Assembly: GCF_015244745.1 (NCBI RefSeq)
Contig: NZ_JABCQI010000005.1
Span: 1-64,000 of the forward strand
DNA from: Gluconobacter cadivus
GTDB taxonomy: Bacteria > Pseudomonadota > Alphaproteobacteria > Acetobacterales > Acetobacteraceae
Direction of reading: 5' to 3'
Length of the DNA stretch: 64,000 nucleotides
The notes under the pieces were generated by a model. It did not search any database, was not told where the DNA came from, and was given only the letters and a program-made list of their open reading frames with translations. Shown piece by piece: positions 44,017 through 53,503 of this stretch. The translations under genes and the position numbers were made by a program. Position 1 is the stretch's first letter; every line of letters starts with the position of its first letter.

Positions 44017-44428
44017 GATATTATCTCCGTGAATATTCTGTTCTGACCCTTAGCGGTATTTCATCAGGATAGATCAGACAAATTACCGATCATTTAATGA
44101 CTGTCGGTCCATTTTGATATTTTTCAGGATGCCCTCTGATGGGGTAGGGAAGCCGCTTATGGAAGGGCGTGGGGTTTCGGGAATTGTGACTAACAGATGC
44201 AATTCTTTTTATTGCGCAAGGAGTTCAATTTTTAGAACTTATCGACACCATGAAATGATTTATTGAAATAAAAATGAGAATATTGGGGTTTTCATTTGGG
44301 GAATGGCTTGCCCTGAAGGAGGGCTTTCCGTATGAACGGGGCCTCAATCACGATACCGTGCCTTGCACCGTAAAGTCGGCCTTTCCGGAGCGCATCGCAG
44401 GCATCAGCCGAGTAGCGAGTATTTCCAG
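44017..44428. other. Non-coding AT-rich region before edd
   Basis: No convincing gene in 412 bases between the divergent yfdX and edd. The segment 44190-44300 is much more AT-rich than the neighbourhood and probably holds the edd promoter. It contains the imperfect inverted repeat tgcaat / attgcg around a T-rich loop at about 44197-44216, a possible operator or hairpin. Confidence 0.4.
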
Positions 44429-46276
44429 ATGTCTCTGAATCCCGTCGTCGAGAGTGTGACTGCCCGTATCATCGAGCGTTCGAAAATCTCCCGGCGCCGG
44501 TATCTTGCTCTGATGGAGCGCAACCGGGCCAAAGGTGTGCTCCGGCCCAGACTCGCCTGCGGAAATCTGGCTCATGCGATCGCGGCTTCCAGCCCCGACA
44601 AGCCGGAGCTGATGCGTCCCACCGGGACCAATATCGGCATCATCACGACCTATAACGACATGCTCTCGGCGCATCAGCCTTATGGTCGCTACCCTGAGCA
44701 GATCAAGCTGTTTGCCCGTGAAGTCGGGGCGACGGCTCAGGTCGCGGGTGGCGCACCGGCCATGTGCGATGGTGTGACACAGGGGCAGGAGGGGATGGAA
44801 CTCTCCCTGTTCTCCCGCGACGTGATCGCCATGTCCACGGCGGTCGGTCTGAGCCACGGCATGTTCGAAAGCGTGGCGCTGCTCGGGATCTGCGACAAGA
44901 TCGTGCCGGGGCTTCTGATGGGCGCCCTGCGTTTTGGTCACCTGCCGACCATGCTGATCCCGGCCGGTCCGATGCCATCCGGCCTTCCGAACAAGGAAAA
45001 GCAGCGCATCCGCCAGCTCTACGTTCAGGGCAAGGTCGGACAGGCCGAACTGATGGAAGCGGAAAACGCCTCCTATCATAGCGCCGGAACCTGCACATTC
45101 TATGGAACGGCCAATACGAACCAGATGATGGTCGAAATCATGGGCCTGATGATGCCGGATTCGGCGTTCATTAATCCCAACACGAAGTTGCGTCAGGCCA
45201 TGACCCGTTCGGGCATTCACCGGCTAGCGGAAATCGGACTGAATGGTGAAGACGCGCGTCCTCTGGCGCATTGTGTGGATGAAAAAGCGATCGTGAACGC
45301 TGCCGTCGGATTGCTGGCGACGGGTGGGTCGACTAATCACGCCATCCATCTTCCCGCCATCGCCCGCGCTGCCGGTATTCTGATCGATTGGGAGGACATC
45401 AGCCGCCTGTCTTCCGCTGTTCCGCTGATCACCCGCGTCTATCCGAGCGGCTCGGAAGACGTGAATGCGTTCAATCGCGTGGGGGGTATGCCAACGGTCA
45501 TCGCCGAGCTGACGCACGCCGGAATGCTGCACAAAGACATTCTTACAGTCTCGCGAGGCGGTTTTTCCGACTATGCGCGTCGTGCTTCGCTTGAAGGCGA
45601 CGAACTGGTTTACAGCCGCGCAAAGCCGTCCACCGACACCGATATCCTGCGTGATGTGGCAACGCCGTTCCGTCCAGATGGCGGCATGCGCCTGATGACG
45701 GGCAATCTGGGACGCGCGATTTACAAGAGCAGCGCCATTGCGGCGGAACACCTGACGGTCGAAGCGCCTGCCCGAGTTTTCAATGATCAGCATGACGTCA
45801 TCACGGCCTATCAGAACGGCGAACTTGAACGCGACGTTGTCGTGGTGGTCCGTTTTCAGGGGCCGGAAGCAAATGGCATGCCGGAGCTGCACAAGCTGAC
45901 CCCGACGCTGGGCGTTCTTCAGGATCGAGGCTTCAAGGTCGCGCTTCTGACGGATGGTCGTATGTCGGGCGCCAGCGGCAAGGTGCCGGCAGCCATTCAT
46001 GTCGGCCCTGAAGCGCAGGTCGGTGGTCCGATCGCCCGCGTTCAGGACGGTGACATGATCCGCGTCTGCGCCGTGAGCGGCCAGATCGAGGTATTGGTTG
46101 ACGCTGCCGAATGGGACAGCCGCACGCCGGTCGCCCCGCCGCTCCCGGCATTGGGAACGGGCCGGGAGCTGTTCGCGCTGCTGCGTTCGGTGCATGATCC
46201 GGCCGAAGCGGGCGGGTCCGCGATGTTGGCCCAGATGGATCGCGTGATCGAAGCCGTCGGCGACGATATTCACTAA
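44429..46276 (+). CDS. edd: 6-phosphogluconate dehydratase
   Basis: A 615-residue [4Fe-4S] dehydratase of the IlvD/Edd family, first enzyme of the Entner-Doudoroff route. Motifs: GIITTYNDMLSAHQPYGRYP, GGAPAMCDGVTQGQEGMELS (cluster Cys), SYHSAGTCTFYGTANTNQ (second Cys) and LLTDGRMSGASGKVPAAIH. The ATG at 44429 is chosen because the family begins at NPVVESVTARI. It is followed by eda after 12 bases. Gluconobacter lacks a full Embden-Meyerhof pathway, so this route is central there. Confidence 0.97.
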   Translation: MSLNPVVESVTARIIERSKISRRRYLALMERNRAKGVLRPRLACGNLAHAIAASSPDKPELMRPTGTNIGIITTYNDMLSAHQPYGRYPEQIKLFAREVGATAQVAGGAPAMCDGVTQGQEGMELSLFSRDVIAMSTAVGLSHGMFESVALLGICDKIVPGLLMGALRFGHLPTMLIPAGPMPSGLPNKEKQRIRQLYVQGKVGQAELMEAENASYHSAGTCTFYGTANTNQMMVEIMGLMMPDSAFINPNTKLRQAMTRSGIHRLAEIGLNGEDARPLAHCVDEKAIVNAAVGLLATGGSTNHAIHLPAIARAAGILIDWEDISRLSSAVPLITRVYPSGSEDVNAFNRVGGMPTVIAELTHAGMLHKDILTVSRGGFSDYARRASLEGDELVYSRAKPSTDTDILRDVATPFRPDGGMRLMTGNLGRAIYKSSAIAAEHLTVEAPARVFNDQHDVITAYQNGELERDVVVVVRFQGPEANGMPELHKLTPTLGVLQDRGFKVALLTDGRMSGASGKVPAAIHVGPEAQVGGPIARVQDGDMIRVCAVSGQIEVLVDAAEWDSRTPVAPPLPALGTGRELFALLRSVHDPAEAGGSAMLAQMDRVIEAVGDDIH

Positions 46277-46288
46277 GGAAGATTTCTC

Positions 46289-46912
46289 ATGATCGATACT
46301 GCCAAACTTGATGCCGTCATGAGCCGCTGTCCGGTCATGCCGGTGCTGGTGGTCAATGATGTGGCGCAGGCCCGTCCGATGGCCGAGGCTCTGGTGGCGG
46401 GTGGCCTGTCCACGCTGGAAGTCACGCTGCGGACGCCCTGTGCGCTCGAAGTCATCGAAGAAATGTCTAAGGTGCCGGGTGCCCTCGTCGGTGCGGGCAC
46501 CGTTCTGAACCCGTCCGATATGGACCGTGCCGTGAAAGCGGGCGCGCGTTTCATCGTTAGCCCCGGCCTGACCGAGGCGCTCGTCAAGGCTTCCGTCGAG
46601 CACGATGTTCCGTTCCTGCCGGGTGTCGCCAATGCGGGTGACATTATGCGCGGTCTCGATCTGGGCCTGTCGCGCTTCAAGTTCTTCCCGGCTGTGACGA
46701 ATGGCGGCATTCCCGCGCTGAAGAGCCTTGCCAGTGTTTTCGGCAGCAATGTCCGTTTCTGCCCGACGGGCGGCATTACGGAAGAGAGCGCCCCGGACTG
46801 GCTGGCCCTTCCGACCGTTTCCTGCGTCGGTGGCTCCTGGGTGACGGCGGGCGCGTTCGATGCGGACAACATCCGTCAGCGCGCAACGGCCGCGGCCCTC
46901 TTGAAGGTCTGA
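46289..46912 (+). CDS. eda: KDPG aldolase
   Basis: A 207-residue class I aldolase that cleaves 2-keto-3-deoxy-6-phosphogluconate to pyruvate and glyceraldehyde-3-phosphate. VMPVLVVNDVAQARPMAEAL is the N-terminal strand, GGLSTLEVTLRTP holds the catalytic Glu, and GLSRFKFFPA holds the Schiff-base Lys. Co-transcribed with edd. Confidence 0.97.
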   Translation: MIDTAKLDAVMSRCPVMPVLVVNDVAQARPMAEALVAGGLSTLEVTLRTPCALEVIEEMSKVPGALVGAGTVLNPSDMDRAVKAGARFIVSPGLTEALVKASVEHDVPFLPGVANAGDIMRGLDLGLSRFKFFPAVTNGGIPALKSLASVFGSNVRFCPTGGITEESAPDWLALPTVSCVGGSWVTAGAFDADNIRQRATAAALLKV

Positions 46913-47020
46913 ACGCGCGCCAATAAACGGTTCACGGGGGCAGTGTTATGCTGCGGCTTCCCGTGAACGTTTTATGAACAAATGGTTTGCGGGACGGCCT
47001 GAACCAGATCATAAGGGCGC

Positions 47021-47584
47021 GTGACTGGACGTTCCCATTTATTGATCGGCGGCTTTGCCGTGTTGTGTGCCATGCGCTGGCATGTGCTGTCCCCTGAGCC
47101 ACTTTCCGTCTGCACGGGCCTGCTGGGTAGTCTTCTGCCTGACATTGATACCGAGCGCTCCATGCTCGGGAGTCGGGTGAAGATCCTTTCCCGCTTTCTG
47201 GCAAAAGCCTTTGGCCATCGTGGCCTGACGCATTCGGGCCTGATGCTGCTCGTGGCTGCGGCCGTCCTGAACGGCCTGCTGGGCTCTGAGAGTCTTCGCG
47301 GACCATGGGGTGCCCTGCTGTTGGGAGCCGCGACGCATATTGCTGCCGACCTTCCGACAGGAGGGTGCCAGGTCTTCGCCCCTCTCAGCCGTTCGCGACT
47401 TTCGCTCTGGCCTTATGTCCGGACTGGCGGCATCGGGGAAATCATGCTTCTTGTGCCCATCCTCTGCCTTCTGGGCTGGGCAGGATTTTTCGGTAATGGC
47501 CCTGTTCCGGGCCATGTCCCTCCATCTGCACATCACTCGCGGTTGCGCGGACATGTTTTGAAGGATATTTCATTCTCATCATGA
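47021..47584 (+). CDS. YdjM-like metal-dependent membrane hydrolase
   Basis: A 187-residue membrane protein of the YdjM / DUF457 family. The histidines and aspartates of the predicted metal site are at the N-terminus (GRSHLLIG), [17 protein letters not shown] and [12 protein letters not shown]. Four hydrophobic segments are seen. A GTG at 47021 is the start. The stop overlaps purH by 4 bases (ATGA). In E. coli YdjM is SOS-induced; no LexA box was recognised here. Confidence 0.8.
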   Translation: MTGRSHLLIGGFAVLCAMRWHVLSPEPLSVCTGLLGSLLPDIDTERSMLGSRVKILSRFLAKAFGHRGLTHSGLMLLVAAAVLNGLLGSESLRGPWGALLLGAATHIAADLPTGGCQVFAPLSRSRLSLWPYVRTGGIGEIMLLVPILCLLGWAGFFGNGPVPGHVPPSAHHSRLRGHVLKDISFSS

Positions 47585-49158
47585 CACAGACCCGACTCCC
47601 CGTCCGCCGTGCCCTTCTCTCCGTTTCTGACAAAACGGGACTGATCGAACTGGGGCGTGCGCTCGCCGCCCACGGTGCGGAACTGCTTTCGACCGGGGGG
47701 TCCGCCAAGGCTCTTCGTGACGCTGGTCTGAGAGTCAAGGATGTCTCGGACCATACCGGTTTTCCGGAAATTCTGGACGGGCGGGTCAAAACCCTCGTGC
47801 CTCAGGTCCATGGCGGTATTCTCGGTCGTCGCGATCTGGCCGATCATGTCGCGCAGATGGCAAAGCATGACATTGCTCCGATCGATCTGGTCTGTGTGAA
47901 CCTCTATCCGTTCGCTGCAACCGTCGCATCGGGGGCCGGTGACGAAGACTGCATCGAAAATATCGATATCGGTGGCCCCGCCATGATCCGTGCGGCTGCC
48001 AAGAACTTCGATCACGTCGCAATCCTGACGGATCCGCAGCAATATGCAGCGGTCATCGCATCGCTGGAGCAGGGCGGGACGGTGCTGGTCGAACGGCGCA
48101 GCTACGCGGCCTCCGCTTATGCTCATACAGCGGCCTATGACAGCATGATCTCCCGCTGGTTTGCCAAACAGGCAGGCGAGATTCTACCGCCTGTTCTGAC
48201 TCTGAGCGGGACACGGGATGATCTGTTGCGTTACGGCGAAAACCCGCATCAGAATGCGGCCTTTTATCGTGACGGTAGCCAGCGCCCCGGCGTGGCGAGC
48301 GCACGACAGCTTCAGGGCAAGGCGCTGAGCTATAACAACATCAACGACACGGACGCAGCGTTCGAGGCGGTCGCCGAGTTTGACGAACCGACTGTGGTCA
48401 TCGTCAAACATGCCAATCCGTGCGGCGTGGCCTCTGCCGCAACGCTGGAGCAGGCCTGGATTGCGGCTCTGCGCTGCGACCCCGTTTCGGCTTTCGGCGG
48501 TATCGTCGCCCTCAACCGGATGCTGGATGGCGCAACGGCTCAGAGGATCAGCAAGATCTTCACGGAAGTGATCGTGGCTCCCGATGCCGATGCGGAGGCC
48601 ATTGAGGTCCTTGCAAAGAAAAAGAATCTGCGTCTGCTGCTCACGCAGGGTGTGCCCGATCCGACGGCCGAGGGGCTGTCGTTTCGTTCCGTCTCTGGTG
48701 GTTTTCTGGCCCAGAGCCGTGATGCAGGCCGGGTGACGCAATCCGATCTCAAGGTCGTCACCAAGCGTGCGCCGACGGATCAGGAAATGAAGGATCTGCT
48801 GTTCGCGTTCCGCGTCGCAAAGCATGTGAAATCAAACGCCGTCATTTACGTCCGCAATGGCGCCACGGTCGGCATCGGTGCCGGGCAGATGTCACGTGTA
48901 GACAGCGCGCGCATTGCCGCCCGAAAGAGCGAAGATGCGGCAAAGGAATCCGGAGAGCATGCTCCGCTGACAATCGGATCGGTTGCAGCTTCAGATGCGT
49001 TCTTCCCCTTCGCGGATGGTCTTGAGAGCGTCGTTGCGGCGGGTGCCGTGGCTGTCATTCAGCCAGGTGGCTCCATTCGCGATCAGGAGGTGATCGATGC
49101 GGCAGACGCAGCCGGGATCGCCATGGTATTCACCGGCATGAGGCATTTCAGACATTGA
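47581..49158 (+). CDS. purH: Bifunctional AICAR transformylase / IMP cyclohydrolase
   Basis: A 525-residue enzyme for the last two steps of IMP synthesis, which also uses AICAR from HisF. The N-terminal MGS-like cyclohydrolase domain has [34 protein letters not shown] and [19 protein letters not shown]. The transformylase domain has HPNPCGVA-like [10 protein letters not shown] (catalytic Lys-His) and FGGIVALNR. Length normal. Confidence 0.98.
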   Translation: MTQTRLPVRRALLSVSDKTGLIELGRALAAHGAELLSTGGSAKALRDAGLRVKDVSDHTGFPEILDGRVKTLVPQVHGGILGRRDLADHVAQMAKHDIAPIDLVCVNLYPFAATVASGAGDEDCIENIDIGGPAMIRAAAKNFDHVAILTDPQQYAAVIASLEQGGTVLVERRSYAASAYAHTAAYDSMISRWFAKQAGEILPPVLTLSGTRDDLLRYGENPHQNAAFYRDGSQRPGVASARQLQGKALSYNNINDTDAAFEAVAEFDEPTVVIVKHANPCGVASAATLEQAWIAALRCDPVSAFGGIVALNRMLDGATAQRISKIFTEVIVAPDADAEAIEVLAKKKNLRLLLTQGVPDPTAEGLSFRSVSGGFLAQSRDAGRVTQSDLKVVTKRAPTDQEMKDLLFAFRVAKHVKSNAVIYVRNGATVGIGAGQMSRVDSARIAARKSEDAAKESGEHAPLTIGSVAASDAFFPFADGLESVVAAGAVAVIQPGGSIRDQEVIDAADAAGIAMVFTGMRHFRH

Positions 49159-49505
49159 AAAAGCTCGCTTGCGCCAGCCTGGTTCTGGCTCTGTCCTTTT
49201 CTGCAGCGGAAGCTGCCCCTTGTGTCTATGATATGACGCCACTTCCGGTGACCAAGGGGACTGTCGCCAACATTACGCCCACCGGCGTGCAGCTCAGCGA
49301 CGGTACGGCTGTCATCCTGCCCTCAGAGTTTCTGGCGCATATTCACCTGAACCAGAAACTGGCCGTTAGGGGACTGGTTGCAAAGGCAACGCATACCGTT
49401 CAGGCTCTGGCCCTCGATGGTAATCCACCCATCTGCCCAAGCACGCCGGCGATCCCAAGAGGAGCCTTTCCAGGCTCGCCAGGATACGACACGATCCATC
49501 CCTGA
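49155..49505 (+). CDS. Small exported protein of unknown function
   Basis: A 116-residue protein. A cleavable signal ([19 protein letters not shown]) is followed by about 95 residues, beta-rich, with two Cys (CVYDM and PPICPS) that could form a disulfide in the periplasm. The start is a TTG at 49155 overlapping the purH stop by 4 bases. The C-terminal part is Pro/Gly-rich. I do not recognise a family. Confidence 0.6.
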   Translation: MKKLACASLVLALSFSAAEAAPCVYDMTPLPVTKGTVANITPTGVQLSDGTAVILPSEFLAHIHLNQKLAVRGLVAKATHTVQALALDGNPPICPSTPAIPRGAFPGSPGYDTIHP

Positions 49506-49642
49506 TCGCCCACGTTTGGATGTAGTGTCGGGCAGTTGTTAAACGCTTTCTTTACGCTTCTTGTGCAATGATTTTCCGGATTGACCGATGCTGGCGGATC
49601 CGGAGGCACAAGTTCTTGTCACATGTCACGACATCCGCAGTT

Positions 49643-50896
49643 ATGACGACCACTGGCCTCAGGCGCGTTGACGTTGCACCTGAGGCGCAACTGGCTTCCA
49701 ATGAGCGGTTTCACGATTTTCTGGAAAGCTACGTGCATCCGGAAATGCCTAAGCATTCTGAGACCCGACAGAATGCTTCAACTGTTAAACCGCAGCCTGC
49801 AAAAACAGAACCTTTTGAATCCCAAGGTCAAACTGCAAAGCAGCCTTCGAAAAGTCTGCCTACACTGGATTCCAGGGTGCCGAGAAAAGTAGTCCCACAA
49901 TCGGAAGACCATACTCTCCCCACCAAGCAGATGACTGCTCCCAAAAAAGCAGCTCTGCCTGTCGGGCAAAAAGCAGTTTCAGGAAGTGGTAAAGAACAGA
50001 CACAAGGCAATAAAATTCAAGGAAAAACACTTCAGTCAGTTTCGAGGGATGTTGATAGTAAGTACGCGCCTAATGAAAATCAGAAAATCACGCAAAAAAA
50101 TTCAGTAAAATCTGAACAAACTGAGGTTATTGATAATAACCTAGTATCCAATCCTGATGCGACATCTGTGAGTGTTGGTGAAGCAGATTTTCCTAAAGAA
50201 AATACAAATTCATCAAATAATTATGATTCAGAATTCATTATTGAGAAATCTTCATTTGAAAAAAATGATATAAAAGAAAATATTTCTGTTAAAAACTTGG
50301 AAAAAATTACAGAATTAAAAGAAGATTTTATATCTAAAAATATTTCTTCCATTGATTCAAAGGATGTATCTTCCGAAAAAGTAGTTTCTGAAGCATTGGA
50401 GGAAGCTCCATCCGAAATGAATGCAGAAAACAAAACTGCATCCGCTGACGAAGACGAAAAAATTTCTCGGCGAGACAATCAAAATACGCTGCTTTATCAA
50501 CAAGAAAATAATGGAAAAACAACCACTCATATCGAAATGAACGTCGGTGGGAGTGAAAAAATACACGTGGAAATTGATGGGTCTGATGGTAAAGAACATC
50601 GAATTCATATCAACACAGATAATCCAGAAGTCTATCAGTCTCTCAAAGACGATCATAGTAAACTGATTGCAGCTTTAACTGATAATTCGATTCCTGTTTC
50701 TGGAACGCACTCCATAGCGAAAGCAGATATCCAGATCAGCCTTTCGGTACCATCCTCTCTTGACATGTCGTCGCGTGACGAGCGTCAAGAGGGGCGTAAC
50801 CGCTCGTCTGGTAATTCACGGGGTAGTACGCCCGTATCCTCAACATCTGTCACTGAACGGCGTTTTCTCCGAGGCGTTGTCGATCTCACTGTTTGA
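49643..50896 (+). CDS. FliK-like flagellar hook-length control protein
   Basis: About 417 residues. The first 250 residues are a low-complexity Ser/Asn/Lys/Glu-rich region, and the C-terminal third (about 310-400: EMNVGGSEKIHVEIDGSDGK, RIHINTDNPEVYQSLKDDHS, LIAALTDN) resembles the FliK C-terminal domain that meets FlhB. The family is weakly conserved and the order before flgD supports the call. The ATG at 49643 is chosen; the frame is open from 49568. AT content climbs along the gene from about 50000. Confidence 0.65.
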   Translation: MTTTGLRRVDVAPEAQLASNERFHDFLESYVHPEMPKHSETRQNASTVKPQPAKTEPFESQGQTAKQPSKSLPTLDSRVPRKVVPQSEDHTLPTKQMTAPKKAALPVGQKAVSGSGKEQTQGNKIQGKTLQSVSRDVDSKYAPNENQKITQKNSVKSEQTEVIDNNLVSNPDATSVSVGEADFPKENTNSSNNYDSEFIIEKSSFEKNDIKENISVKNLEKITELKEDFISKNISSIDSKDVSSEKVVSEALEEAPSEMNAENKTASADEDEKISRRDNQNTLLYQQENNGKTTTHIEMNVGGSEKIHVEIDGSDGKEHRIHINTDNPEVYQSLKDDHSKLIAALTDNSIPVSGTHSIAKADIQISLSVPSSLDMSSRDERQEGRNRSSGNSRGSTPVSSTSVTERRFLRGVVDLTV

Positions 50897-50912
50897 AAAT
50901 AGGATTAAATCC

Positions 50913-51647
50913 ATGGTTACTTCAGTTGGAACAACAACTGGAACTACTTCTCTTTTAAGCCAGGCAATAAGCGCTGCGAAAAGCAATGCGGCAACAAATG
51001 CTGCAGCAGCTTCGAATACCACAACAAGCAGCTCAAGTAGTTCTTCGTTGTCTTCTTTAGGCGGAAACTTTAATCAGTTTCTCACGCTTCTTACGACACA
51101 ATTGCAGCATCAAGATCCCAGTAATCCAACAAGTACGGACTCATTCACAGCTGAATTAGCCCAATTCGCCGGGGTGCAGCAGCAGGTCGAAACCAATACA
51201 AACCTGACGAGCTTGATTTCGGCCACCCAGGATAATCAGATGGCTTCAGCTGTCAGCCTTATCGGAAAAACAACTACGGCAAGCACGTCCAGCCTGCCAT
51301 TACAAAGCGGGAGCGCGTCGTTGTCATTTACAGCCCCTCAGGCTGGTGATGTGGCGATTGCGATAACTGACAGTACAGGAACCGTCGTCAAATCAGAGAC
51401 AGTCGATGCCTCGGTTGGAACGAATACATGGACATGGGACGGTAAAAACAACAGTGGCACGCAGTTAAACAATGGAGCTTATACTGTGGCTGTAGAGGGA
51501 AATTCTACGGACGGAACCACTGTTGCTCTTCCGACAACGGTTACAGGAACTGTTACCGGTGTTTCAAAAGGAACTTCGGGAGTGAATATTGATATGGGAA
51601 GCGCGACCATTAACATGAGCGATCTGACCGGATTTTCAAGCACCTGA
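50913..51647 (+). CDS. flgD: Flagellar hook scaffold protein FlgD
   Basis: A 244-residue hook assembly factor. After a Ser/Thr/Asn-rich start the FlgD N-terminal domain reads FNQFLTLLTTQLQHQDPSNP and AQFAGVQQQVETNTNL, followed by the Ig-like FlgD domain (TWTWDGKNNSGTQLNNGAYT). The ATG at 50913 has AGGA about 8 bases upstream; the frame is open before. It begins 16 bases after the fliK-like gene. Confidence 0.88.
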   Translation: MVTSVGTTTGTTSLLSQAISAAKSNAATNAAAASNTTTSSSSSSSLSSLGGNFNQFLTLLTTQLQHQDPSNPTSTDSFTAELAQFAGVQQQVETNTNLTSLISATQDNQMASAVSLIGKTTTASTSSLPLQSGSASLSFTAPQAGDVAIAITDSTGTVVKSETVDASVGTNTWTWDGKNNSGTQLNNGAYTVAVEGNSTDGTTVALPTTVTGTVTGVSKGTSGVNIDMGSATINMSDLTGFSST

Positions 51648-51761
51648 TTTCGAGGGGCGGTGAGGCCGCTTGTTAGTCATGTATTAAGCTTTTTGTTCCA
51701 CAATGGAGTTCATCAAAAGTAAGTTTTTCAGGGATAAGTGAGTATGTGGGCAGGACAGAGA

Positions 51762-51807
51762 GGTTTTTCTGACGGGAATCGCAGCGGTCTCGATTCTCTG
51801 AAAAACC
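51762..51807 (+). promoter_or_regulatory. Inverted repeat upstream of fliF
   Basis: Outer arms ggtttttc (51762-51769) / gaaaaacc (51800-51807) and inner arms gaatcg (51776-51781) / cgattc (51791-51796) make a bulged 46-base hairpin ending 16 bases before the fliF start. There is no U tract, so it is probably not a simple terminator; it could be an operator or a translational control element. Confidence 0.4.
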
Positions 51808-51823
51808 GGAAAGAGAGCAATCA

Positions 51824-53503
51824 GTGAAAGCTCTTCTGGCAAACCTCAAACAGCTCGGTCTCCCACGTCTGGCTGCTCTTGGTGGTGTTGGCGTCTCAAT
51901 GCTTGTCCTGCTGGGGGTTTTAGTCCTGCACGGTGTCAACGCCACGAATGGCCTTTTGTATCGAGATTTGGAACCTCATGAAGCTGGTGAAATTGTAGAT
52001 CAGCTTTCAAAAGCTCACATTAAATACCGTCTTCAGGATCAGGGTAGTACAATCATGGTACCTGACGATGATGTGGCCCGTGCTAGATTACTTTTGGCTA
52101 AAGGCGGTTTGCCGTCTGGAGGTTCCGTTGGATACGAGATCTTTGATAAGGGTAACAGCTTCACTGCAACTCAATTTGAACAAACTATCAATGAAACTCG
52201 GGCGCTAGAAGGAGAATTAGAGAGATCTATTCGCCTGATTCACGGGGTACAGAATGCAAGAGTGCACCTTGTGCTTCGTCATAGAGAGCTTTTTTCAACA
52301 GATGAGCAGAGCGCGCAAGCAAGCGTGCTTCTCTCCATGGATGGGGGGCGTAGACTCGATGAGGAAAATATCGCCGCAGTAGTCAATCTTGTCGCGGCAG
52401 CGGTTCCGGGGTTGGATGCTCATAATATTTCATTGATAGATAACCGTGGCCATGTCCTTCTTAAACAGGGAGAAGGAAGCGCGAACGGTGGCGAGTCCTT
52501 GGAAGAACAACGCCAGATAATTGAGCAACGTATCGCACATGAAGTTGAGGACTTACTGGGAGCGTCCTTGGGTCCAGGACATGTGCGTGTAGAAGCAAAT
52601 ATTACGATGAACAATGATCATGTTCGTGAAACGCAAGAAAATTACGATCCTGATCAGCAGGTTTTACGTTCTCAGCAAACTAAAACAGAAAAAAATATCA
52701 ATACTCAAGGTTCTAGTAATACAACGGTTTCGAATAATCTTCCGAACGCAAATGCGGGTCAGCAGCAAAATGGAAGTCAAAGCAATCGACAAGAGCAAAC
52801 AAATAACTATGAAATAAGTAAGACTGTTCGTACTTTAGTGCAGGACCAACCGCGTATTGCACGCATCAGCATGGCAGTGATGGTGGACGGCATTAGTCAG
52901 TCGGATGGAAAGGGTCATTCTTCTTGGCAGCCGCGTAATGAAGAAGAATTGAACCGTTTAACAGCTTTAACTAAAAGTGCCGTTGGTTTCGACCAGGCTA
53001 GAGGGGATGTGGTAACGGTCATGTCCATGAAATTTAGTAATATAGAAGCTGAAATGCGGCCCGTAAATTCGGATTGGAGTAAATTTTTCAGCCGTTCAAA
53101 TCAAATGGAAGCTGTAAGATTCTCATTGTTTGCGATATGCCTTGCAATGGTTTTGTTTTTTGTTGTCCGCCCATTATTGAAGCCTGTATCTAATAATAAT
53201 TCTAATAAGTTATTTAATTCATCAAATTCTTCTGAGTCAATTCAACCAATGTCTTTATCGTCTCAAAATTCAATTTATTTGTCCGATAATCAATCTGAAA
53301 TACAAAAAATTCCAATGCTTGAAGTTTCTAATAAGGGAGCGAATTTAATTGATGAAGATACTGTATTTGTCAACGGTGTGCAGGGAAAAATTAGGGCTTC
53401 TTCCGTACAAAAAGTTATAGATCTTATAGAAACTCACCCTTCTGAAAGTATTTCTTTGGTAAGAGGATGGTTGATTCCATCTCAGGAAGGAGCATCGAGA
53501 TAA
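51824..53503 (+). CDS. fliF: Flagellar MS-ring protein FliF
   Basis: A 559-residue membrane ring protein. It has an N-terminal membrane segment (ALGGVGVSMLVLLGVLVLHG), the secretin-like ring domains (YRDLEPHEAGEIVDQLSKA, DQGSTIMVPDDDVARARLLLA, ARVHLVLRHRELFSTDEQSA), a second segment near residue 440 and a C-terminal FliG-binding tail that is short and Ser/Asn-rich. The GTG start has GGAAAGAGAG upstream. It heads fliF-fliG-fliH-fliN-flhA, and its stop overlaps fliG. Confidence 0.94.
   Translation: MKALLANLKQLGLPRLAALGGVGVSMLVLLGVLVLHGVNATNGLLYRDLEPHEAGEIVDQLSKAHIKYRLQDQGSTIMVPDDDVARARLLLAKGGLPSGGSVGYEIFDKGNSFTATQFEQTINETRALEGELERSIRLIHGVQNARVHLVLRHRELFSTDEQSAQASVLLSMDGGRRLDEENIAAVVNLVAAAVPGLDAHNISLIDNRGHVLLKQGEGSANGGESLEEQRQIIEQRIAHEVEDLLGASLGPGHVRVEANITMNNDHVRETQENYDPDQQVLRSQQTKTEKNINTQGSSNTTVSNNLPNANAGQQQNGSQSNRQEQTNNYEISKTVRTLVQDQPRIARISMAVMVDGISQSDGKGHSSWQPRNEEELNRLTALTKSAVGFDQARGDVVTVMSMKFSNIEAEMRPVNSDWSKFFSRSNQMEAVRFSLFAICLAMVLFFVVRPLLKPVSNNNSNKLFNSSNSSESIQPMSLSSQNSIYLSDNQSEIQKIPMLEVSNKGANLIDEDTVFVNGVQGKIRASSVQKVIDLIETHPSESISLVRGWLIPSQEGASR

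Noticed and set aside
44240-44300. Fur-box-like gagaat sequence before edd
   Set aside because: Only one half-site is seen; the second half is missing.
45224-46603. Open frame of 459 codons opposite edd
   Set aside because: Composition (many His/Arg, no hydrophobic core) is typical of antisense to a GC-rich gene.
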